Shown: positions 55,266 to 61,640 of the stretch, piece by piece
Layout: each line of letters starts with the position of its first letter
How positions within the stretch are numbered: the stretch's first letter is position 1
Assembly: GCF_020386615.1 (NCBI RefSeq)
Contig: NZ_CP077769.1
Span: forward strand, 6,311,501 to 6,375,500
DNA length: 64,000 nt
Direction: 5' to 3'
From: Chitinophaga pendula
GTDB taxonomy: Bacteria > Bacteroidota > Bacteroidia > Chitinophagales > Chitinophagaceae
Translations under genes and position numbers: made by a program
Notes under the pieces: generated by a model
Databases searched by the model: none
What the model was told of the DNA's origin: nothing
Seen by the model: only the letters and a program-made list of their open reading frames with translations

Positions 55266-56417
55266 TTATACGCATAAATAGGGATTCTGCCAGCCGCTCA
55301 AATGCTGAGCCGCACTGGCAGCAACGGATGGATCGTTCCACTCGATCCCGCTGTCCTCTGCTACAATGGCCTGCTTAATGATTCCGTTATCGATCCGCAC
55401 TTGTCGGATATATACCGGCTGGGGGTGCTGTGCCGCACTTCCTGCAATACTGATCATTCCTCTGGGGCCTCCCGTAATAGGGTTAGACAGGAGTGCTTGC
55501 AAAGAAGTTTTTAATTTAATTCTATCCGCTTTCATCCAGGCTGCTGCTATCGCCACGCCGGTCTCATAACCCAACATGGCATATACAGGGGGTTGCTGCT
55601 GATAAGCATCTTCGTATCGTTGTACAAATAATTGATTCGCTGCTGTAAGAATGTCTGCACTCCAGGTGGTAGCACTATATAACTGATCCACCAGCGACAG
55701 ATCCTCCAATGAAATACCTGCTGTCATCAACGGACTAATAGAAACCGGTATACGGTCCCTTAGCCCCGAAGCCCGGAACTGTTCCAGAAACATCCCGGCT
55801 TCCTTGCCGGATAACAACACATGCGCATGTCCGGGCAATTCTTCCTCCAGGATACGTACCAGGGGCGTAGTATCGTATACTCCTGGAGGCTGCATCTGCA
55901 GCATATGTATATGGACCCGCGAAGCGCCCCCCTCAGTAGCACCGAGGCGAAAACTCTCATGCAGGCTATAGCCGCCTTCATAAAAGGCCATACTGATGGA
56001 TGGCAGCCCGCCAAATTGCTGCTGCGCCCAACGGCCCATGCTCCACTGGCTCTTCCAGAGGTGCAGACTGTTGCAAAAAAGCCACGGATGACTCATATGC
56101 TCCGCCGGAATACGCTCACCCAGATTGTTCACAATAATAGGAACCTGGTACTGACTCAACTCCTCCGCACATCGACTGATCACCGATAAATTAACAACAC
56201 CAGTCACAATATCCACCCGCTCAAACATGATCAACTTCTGAAGCACCTCCCGCACCTTCACCAGATCCCCCATATTAATGAACGCTGGCACCAAAACAAC
56301 ATCTCCCGACACCTGCGCTTCATCAAGTGCCAGGGTAATTCCCTGAAGAAAATCTTCCCTGAGGGTGGGAAATATACCTGAATAGGGTATCAGGCAACCG
56401 ATCTTTGTCTTTTTCAT
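55266..56417 (-). CDS. Signal-less periplasmic-binding-fold protein (branched-chain amino acid/amide-type SBP)
   Basis: A 383-aa protein of the type 1 periplasmic-binding fold (Peripla_BP_6/LivJ-like). It starts directly with the first beta strand (MKKTKIGCLIPYSGIFPTL), so no signal peptide is seen, and no ABC permease or ATPase gene is nearby. Other family features are ALDEAQVSGDVVLVPAFINM, YQVPIIVNNLGERIP and AMLGYETGVAIAAAWMKA. ATG 56417 is chosen; the longer frame starts with GTG inside a terminator-like hairpin. It lies between the tail-collar gene and the giant adhesin gene on the same strand (48 bases from the latter). A cytoplasmic sensor or chaperone-like role is possible, but nothing proves it. 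Confidence 0.75.
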   Translation of the reverse strand: MKKTKIGCLIPYSGIFPTLREDFLQGITLALDEAQVSGDVVLVPAFINMGDLVKVREVLQKLIMFERVDIVTGVVNLSVISRCAEELSQYQVPIIVNNLGERIPAEHMSHPWLFCNSLHLWKSQWSMGRWAQQQFGGLPSISMAFYEGGYSLHESFRLGATEGGASRVHIHMLQMQPPGVYDTTPLVRILEEELPGHAHVLLSGKEAGMFLEQFRASGLRDRIPVSISPLMTAGISLEDLSLVDQLYSATTWSADILTAANQLFVQRYEDAYQQQPPVYAMLGYETGVAIAAAWMKADRIKLKTSLQALLSNPITGGPRGMISIAGSAAQHPQPVYIRQVRIDNGIIKQAIVAEDSGIEWNDPSVAASAAQHLSGWQNPYLCV

Positions 56418-56419
56418 AA

Positions 56420-56454
56420 CAATAAAAAAGGGAAGTAGCGTCTCCACTACCTCC
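56420..56454 (-). terminator. Terminator-like hairpin immediately before the binding-fold gene
   Basis: On the minus strand an 11-pair stem (with G-U pairs) and a 4-nt loop is followed by TTTTTTATTG, and the start codon ATG 56417 comes a few bases later. It lies 10 bases after the stop of the tail-collar gene. It could end most tail-collar transcripts or act as an attenuator for the downstream three genes. Confidence 0.65.
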
Positions 56455-56463
56455 CTCGTAATA

Positions 56464-57027
56464 TTAGTTCCTGGATGGATAGATCCCCTCCAGTGCTATA
56501 ATATAGTTCATAGCAATATAAGGCTGCATAATGGAAAACGGCTGACTGCCACCAGCAGGCTGAATAACAGTACCGGCAGTAGTGGGTACCAACGCGGTAT
56601 TAGGCGTCTTGTTATTATAACCATATACCTCGTTACCTCCTACTGAATCCAGGAACGTAGCCAGGGTGTTAGTACCCGCAGCCGCAGTACCTGTAGTACC
56701 CGATTCATTGGAAACAGAAATAGTTACCACACCAACGTGTGTGTGCATCGGCATCTGAGCAATGGTCAGCGTAATGTTGGGAGTACCGCCGATCTGACCT
56801 AGTTCATAACCTGGCAGGCCTGGTCCCTGACCATAACCAATAGGCGCACGGCCCCGAAAATCAGGTAAAGCAAATGTCGTTTGACCGTTACCGCCATAAG
56901 TCGTCCCCAATAAGGAAAACAAAGCAGTGTTCTGTGCAATTGATATAATCTGGCCCCAGCAGGTTGCCCAGCCTCTCGGCGCAAAGTTGCCGCCGAACAT
57001 ACAAATTAGCGCAATAAAAGGTTCCAT
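56464..57027 (-). CDS. Tail-collar-domain (microcystin-dependent-protein-like) protein
   Basis: A 187-aa protein with the phage tail collar fold: MEPFIALICMFGGNFAPRGW at the N-terminus, CWGQIISIAQNTALFSLLGT, YGGNGQTTFALPDFRGRAPI, then IAQMPMHTHVG, and the terminal PFSIMQPYIAMNYIIAL. The same layout is found in Bacteroidota and cyanobacterial MdpB-like proteins outside phages; no other phage gene is close. There is no signal peptide. It is the first gene of a minus-strand series that continues with the binding-fold protein, the giant adhesin and PorP/SprF. The function is unknown. Confidence 0.82.
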   Translation of the reverse strand: MEPFIALICMFGGNFAPRGWATCWGQIISIAQNTALFSLLGTTYGGNGQTTFALPDFRGRAPIGYGQGPGLPGYELGQIGGTPNITLTIAQMPMHTHVGVVTISVSNESGTTGTAAAGTNTLATFLDSVGGNEVYGYNNKTPNTALVPTTAGTVIQPAGGSQPFSIMQPYIAMNYIIALEGIYPSRN

Positions 57028-57631
57028 TCCTTCAAGTGTTTAGGTTAGGGTGAGAGTTATGTGACTAAATTTCTGGTTGACGGTGCAAAGAAGATACAGG
57101 GGCCAAAACATTCACAATCATTTAAATAGGGATGAATCAGTTGGTAACTATATAGGCTGCATACAACCCGCTCCGTTGGAATTCGGACCTAAAGTAAATA
57201 TTAATCCAATTGTCATGTAACACCACCGCATAGGCGGCAGGATTTCTTGTGTAACTGGCAGGATTTAGCACCTTTTCGCATTTCCCCCCTTTTGTTACTG
57301 TATTCCGTCTCTATTAAGTACATGGCCTCCAATGACCTTTGCTGCTTTTTTTAATCCCCCGATGCTCCTCGGATGCCTTCATCGATATAGGTAACGGACT
57401 GACCGCCATCATCTACCTCACTTCCGTACCAACCTGCTTTATAGCTAAAAATCCCCGCCCCTGGGGAATATCCATCAATACCTAAAACGTATACGCTGAT
57501 AACCAACCGTTTACCTATATTCTCGCCGGGGGCTCTACCTCCCCGGCATTTTTTTTATTTTTTCTAAAACGCTGCTGACATACCACTGTCACAACCCCGT
57601 AGTTTCTTTGTATTACAAAACACAACCTACT
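57028..57631. other. Long intergenic region with a decayed-looking frame and a terminator
   Basis: A 604-base stretch without a confident gene. On the minus strand, about 57350-57540, a frame lacking an ATG encodes an ordered-looking segment (VYVLGIDGYSPGAGIFSYKA and following, ending GIRGASGD before a stop); it may be a gene remnant. A terminator-type hairpin with a long T-run lies at 57524-57560 on the plus strand. GGCAGGATTT occurs twice near 57235-57265. Confidence 0.4.
57524..57560 (+). terminator. Orphan intrinsic terminator
   Basis: A GCCGGGG/CCCCGGC stem near 57525-57546 followed by ATTTTTTTTATTTTTT. No plus-strand gene ends before it, which suggests either an unannotated transcript (small RNA) or a lost gene. 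Confidence 0.65.
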
Positions 57632-58153
57632 ATGATACAGACATCCAAACAAACAAGAACACTCGCTACCCTGGTAAAAGATTATGCTGCCTACAACGCT
57701 TGGGCAAACAAAACCCTGATCAACTGGCTGCGCACTAAACCCGAAGAACTGATGGATGCCTCCGTCGCCTCCAGCTTCCACTCCATCAACAAAACACTCC
57801 AACACTACCTGGAAGCACAACAATACTGGCTGGCTATCATCAAAGATGAAGCGCCCGAACTCAGCACCTATCAGCGTACCGCTCCCATCCCCACCGCCGC
57901 ACTGTTTGACCTCGTTGTAGAACAATCCGCCGCCTTCTCCGATTTCGTTGCCACCCTCAACGACGAAGACCTCCAGGAATCCGTGCTGATCGTCACCGAA
58001 TACTTCCAGTCCAACCGCGATAAATTCGAATATATCCAGCACGTAATGAACCACAGCACCTATCACCGCGGACAGATCGTGACCATGGGCCGCCATATCG
58101 GTCTCACCGATGCCCCCATGACAGATTATAATTTCTTCTTGCTGATGGCATAA
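57632..58153 (+). CDS. DinB family protein
   Basis: A 173-aa four-helix-bundle protein of the DinB/YfiT metalloenzyme family. The metal-binding His pattern is visible: SSFHSINKTLQHY and the end HVMNHSTYHRGQIVTMGRHIG. Members act in thiol transfer (bacillithiol or mycothiol-dependent) or have unknown roles in DNA damage response. ATG 57632 is chosen; the frame's TTG at 57608 adds eight residues. It is followed 54 bases later by a winged-helix gene on the same strand. Confidence 0.88.
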   Translation: MIQTSKQTRTLATLVKDYAAYNAWANKTLINWLRTKPEELMDASVASSFHSINKTLQHYLEAQQYWLAIIKDEAPELSTYQRTAPIPTAALFDLVVEQSAAFSDFVATLNDEDLQESVLIVTEYFQSNRDKFEYIQHVMNHSTYHRGQIVTMGRHIGLTDAPMTDYNFFLLMA

Positions 58154-58207
58154 GACTTTGCACATAATCGGCTAATTTGTACCAGCGACCGCGTTTAATA
58201 TCAACCA

Positions 58208-59296
58208 ATGATGAACAATTCCAGCTTCCTGAAATACCGGCTTTTACAACAGCATATCTCCCTTCCTGACTTCGATACCCCGGCACAGGCAGCCGCCTGG
58301 CTGGGCGCCACCCAGGCTCAGGACTATTGGAGCGGTAAATGGTCGCTGGGCCTCCGCACCCGCCATAGCACCCAGGAACAGGTAGAAACCGCGGTCGCCG
58401 ACCGGCAGATCGTACGCACCTGGGCCATGAGAGGGACCTTACACCTCGTCGCCACAGAAGATGTACACTGGCTGCTACAGCTACTCCAACCCAGACTCAC
58501 ACAACAACAGGCGCCCCTCCTCAATGGCAGGGAGCTCACGGAGAAGATCGTCAGCAAAAGCCAGCAGCTCATTATCCGTGCCCTGCAAGACACACAGGAA
58601 CTCTCCCGCGAAGAGATCAAAACATTGCTCGAAAAGAATAAGATCCGCACAGATGAACAACGCCTGGGATTACTATTGGTCCGCGCTGCTACCGATAAAG
58701 TAATATGCCTCGGTTGCCGCCGTGGAAAAGAATATACCTATACACTCCTGGATAAGTGGATACCTGCTGCCTCCCCCATCCCCCGCGAAGAAGCACTAAG
58801 CCGCCTGGCGCTCCGCTACTTCATCAGCCGCGGCCCAGCCACCATACAGGATTTCGCAGGATGGTCAGGGCTCACCATCACCGAGTCCAAAACAGGCCTG
58901 CAAATCGTACAGGCGAAACTCCACCGGGAAGTGATCCATGGACAAACCTACTGGATGGCACCCCCTACTCCCGAACTGAAAACCGCCGGCAACAACGTAT
59001 ACCTCCTGCCCGGTTTCGACGAATATGTACTCGGCTATAAAGACCGCAGCCACTTCGTTACACCGGAACAGTTTAAAAGGATCGTACCCGGCCGCAACGG
59101 TATCTTCCAACCCACCATCGTCCTCAACGGAAAAGTAGCAGGCACCTGGAAACGAACCTACAAAAAAGACACCGTCACCATCGAGATCAACCCCTTCACC
59201 GCCTTCAGCCCCGCACAGCTTAAAAGCATCACCACCGCCGCCCGGCGTTATGGACAATTTGAAGGCCTCACCCCCATATTGCCTTTTTTGAAATAG
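58208..59296 (+). CDS. Winged-helix DNA-binding domain protein (HTH_42 family)
   Basis: A 362-aa protein of the HTH_42/YcaQ-type family. The typical motif is RQIVRTWAMRGTLHLVATED, and further matches are LPGFDEYVLGYKDRSHFV and the FQPTIVLNGKVAGTWKR block. Some members (AlkX, YcaQ) are DNA glycosylases for alkylated or crosslinked DNA; others are annotated only as winged-helix proteins. Its pairing with DinB in the same orientation is consistent with DNA damage functions, but unproven. ATG 58208 or 58211 could be the start. Confidence 0.85.
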   Translation: MMNNSSFLKYRLLQQHISLPDFDTPAQAAAWLGATQAQDYWSGKWSLGLRTRHSTQEQVETAVADRQIVRTWAMRGTLHLVATEDVHWLLQLLQPRLTQQQAPLLNGRELTEKIVSKSQQLIIRALQDTQELSREEIKTLLEKNKIRTDEQRLGLLLVRAATDKVICLGCRRGKEYTYTLLDKWIPAASPIPREEALSRLALRYFISRGPATIQDFAGWSGLTITESKTGLQIVQAKLHREVIHGQTYWMAPPTPELKTAGNNVYLLPGFDEYVLGYKDRSHFVTPEQFKRIVPGRNGIFQPTIVLNGKVAGTWKRTYKKDTVTIEINPFTAFSPAQLKSITTAARRYGQFEGLTPILPFLK

Positions 59297-59383
59297 TTTG
59301 TAATGGACTGTATATCAGACAATTATAACGGCGCCCTTTTTTATCCGCCTCCAACAAATTGATTGCTAACAGGTTATGCTCAC

Positions 59384-59435
59384 GTCCACCTCTCCTGTAT
59401 CATTTGTATAGCTTTCGTATAGCATTCGTATAACC
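59384..59435. repeat. Dispersed element, copy 2, with three 11-bp tandem repeats upstream of jetA
   Basis: 59384-59407 matches the element at 30066-30089 (22 of 24 bases). Overlapping and following it, three 11-bp units (59403-59413, 59414-59424, 59425-59435) share TTyGTATArC. The exact 11-bp period places the units on one face of the DNA, as in multi-site operators. It ends 108 bases before the jetA start codon. Confidence 0.6.
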
Positions 59436-59543
59436 ATCGCCATTTCAAGCGCCGAAACCACCGGTCTTATTACTCAAATCTTTTCCACAGCGTGCCCAGG
59501 GTCGATAATAAATTCTACTTTTATCCCTTAGCAATTGTGAAAA

Positions 59544-61016
59544 ATGTCGGTATCTACGCTTTCTGGCTTATTCGAGAATTCCCCGTCCGTGCAGATCATC
59601 CGTATGCGTAATGCGCATTGGGTACTGCCATTCCTGCATAGAGTGTTCAAGACAGAAAATGTATTTTCTATCCCGGAACCCGCACTCATCTCCCTGCTGG
59701 CAGAAGAGCTGCGTATGCACGTCGATGGTATGGAAGACCTCGAAGAAGCCCGCATAGAATATGGAGAAGATGAAGAGTCCAGGGCCCGTAAATATCTGCA
59801 GAACTGGGTACAACGCCGCTTGCTGCAGGACTTTCCCGATGCCAATGCCGAAACCCAATATCAGCTGAGCGCACATGCGGAGAAGTCATTCCAATGGCTA
59901 CAAACCCTGGAAAAACGACAATTCGTCGGCACTGAAAGCCGTTTCCGCTTCCTCTTCCAAACCCTCCGCGAAATGAGCGAATACGCCCAGGACGACCGCA
60001 GTACCCGCCTCACAGAACTCAAGAACAAACGCGCCGAAATAGACAAAGAGATCAAAAAACTTGAACTCGGCGGCGCCGTCACCGTATACACCAATGCGCA
60101 AGTACAGGAACGGCTGGAATGGTTCACCCGCCTCTGTTATGAACTACTAAGCGACTTCCGCGAAGTAGAAGACAACTTCAAACAGATCCATCGCAACATC
60201 GTAGAGCAACATACCAAAGCAGAAGTCAATAAAGGCGCTATCGTCGGCTACGCCTTCGAAGCATACAACGCCCTCCGCAACAGCGACCAGGGAAAAAGTT
60301 TCTACGCCTTCTGGGACTTCCTCGTATCCAGGGCCGGCCAGGAAGACTGGCGCTCCCTGACAGAAAATCTCGTGCAACTGCTCGAAGACCGTGGTATCGA
60401 AATGGATCGCAGCTTCCTCCAGAACACAAAATCACTCCTGCTACAATACGGCCGCAACGTTTACGATGCCAACGATAAAATGGCGGAAAAACTCAGCCGC
60501 ATCATCACCGAAAAAGAAATCGCCCGCCACCGCCGCCTGCGCAAACAGATCGGCAATATCAAAGAACTCGTTCTCCAAATGATCGATGATGAAGAACCGA
60601 CTTGTGGTATCAGCGTCACAGAACCCGCCTCCATACGCCTGAACATGGAACGCCGGCTTAACCTCACTCCCAAAAGAGTAGTGACCTCCTTAAAACAACC
60701 CACCAACGCGGAAGAACACATCGCCGACGCAGAACGTTTCGGTAGAATGATGAACATCTCTCATATCGACAAAAAACACCTCTGGCAACAGGTAGAAAAT
60801 ATCTTACAGGAAAAACAAACCGCCACCTTAAGAGAAGTAATAGAAACCGTAGGACTTACACATGGCCTGGCTGAAATAGTCGCCTACTTCAGCTTCCTGA
60901 AAGAGAAAAATGGCCGCGTACAGTCCGTCGAAAAAATTACCGAACTGATACCTCTCAACGAAGAACAAACCACCTTCGCAGAAGTGCCATACCTCCTGTT
61001 CAGCAAACAGGCATAA
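59544..61016 (+). CDS. jetA: Wadjet defence protein JetA (DUF3375, MksF-like kleisin)
   Basis: A 490-aa protein of the DUF3375 family. In the Wadjet system, JetA is the kleisin-like subunit (MksF/MukF type) that, with JetB and the SMC-like JetC, recognises and extrudes small circular DNA so that JetD can cut it. Features: RMRNAHWVLPFLHRVFK near the N-terminus, charged helical regions (RLTELKNKRAEIDKEIKKLE) and a C-terminal winged-helix-like end (ATLREVIETVGLTHGLAEIV). It is the first gene of the jetABC operon, followed 39 bases later by jetB. ATG at 59544. Confidence 0.9.
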   Translation: MSVSTLSGLFENSPSVQIIRMRNAHWVLPFLHRVFKTENVFSIPEPALISLLAEELRMHVDGMEDLEEARIEYGEDEESRARKYLQNWVQRRLLQDFPDANAETQYQLSAHAEKSFQWLQTLEKRQFVGTESRFRFLFQTLREMSEYAQDDRSTRLTELKNKRAEIDKEIKKLELGGAVTVYTNAQVQERLEWFTRLCYELLSDFREVEDNFKQIHRNIVEQHTKAEVNKGAIVGYAFEAYNALRNSDQGKSFYAFWDFLVSRAGQEDWRSLTENLVQLLEDRGIEMDRSFLQNTKSLLLQYGRNVYDANDKMAEKLSRIITEKEIARHRRLRKQIGNIKELVLQMIDDEEPTCGISVTEPASIRLNMERRLNLTPKRVVTSLKQPTNAEEHIADAERFGRMMNISHIDKKHLWQQVENILQEKQTATLREVIETVGLTHGLAEIVAYFSFLKEKNGRVQSVEKITELIPLNEEQTTFAEVPYLLFSKQA

Positions 61017-61055
61017 TTATCGCTAATCACTCGTTTTAAAATTTTCGTTCTAATA

Positions 61056-61640
61056 GTGGAGATATTACCTTACACATCTGTATTCATCAAACTGCTGAAA
61101 GGGCCTGTCGAATATCTTGAAAAGACCTCCTGGGAGCAACTGCTGCAATACCAGGGCGAACTGACCCGATTCTTACAACAACTGGGATTGACCCTCATCC
61201 TCGATAAGGAAGATGGATACGCCTATCTCGAAACGGCTAAAACAGAAGAAGAAGAAAGCGTCGCCGGTTGGACCCGCCGTACCTCCCTCGGATACGACGA
61301 AAGCGTATTGCTCGTTCTCCTCCGCGATATGATGGCCGAATTCGAAGTAGGCGAAGTCACCAGCCGCGAACTGGTCAAAAAACGCCGCGAAATCAAAGAA
61401 TTTGCAGAACTCTTCTTCCGCGAAGATGCCAGCCGCGTCAAATTCATCAAAGAACTCGACCGCCTCATCGATAAAGTAGAAGAACTTGGTTTCATCGATA
61501 AGATCGAGCACCACGAAGTGCCCGACGAACAGAAATTCCGTATCAAAAAGATACTCAAAGCCAAAGTAGACAACGAAATTCTGGAAGACTTTAAACAACA
61601 ACTTACAGCACATGCAGCTCAACGTATTCAGCACGGATAG
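61056..61640 (+). CDS. jetB: Wadjet defence protein JetB (DUF4194, MksE-like)
   Basis: A 194-aa DUF4194 protein, the KITE/MksE-type subunit of the Wadjet complex. It starts at GTG 61056 (MEILPYTSVFIKLLKGPVEY). The region DKEDGYAYLETAKTEEEESV, SLGYDESVLLVLLRDMMAEF and the charged C-terminal half (FIDKIEHHEVPDEQKFRIKK) fit the family. It overlaps jetC by 29 bases, so translation is probably coupled. Confidence 0.88.
   Translation: MEILPYTSVFIKLLKGPVEYLEKTSWEQLLQYQGELTRFLQQLGLTLILDKEDGYAYLETAKTEEEESVAGWTRRTSLGYDESVLLVLLRDMMAEFEVGEVTSRELVKKRREIKEFAELFFREDASRVKFIKELDRLIDKVEELGFIDKIEHHEVPDEQKFRIKKILKAKVDNEILEDFKQQLTAHAAQRIQHG

Noticed and set aside
56464..57027. Tail-collar protein as part of a phage
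   Set aside because: No other tail, baseplate or structural gene is near, and the gene sits in a minus-strand series with a PorP/SprF-linked adhesin.
57515..58165. 216-aa minus-strand frame
   Set aside because: It overlaps the DinB gene in antisense. The sense frame has the family His motif; the antisense frame has no recognisable features.
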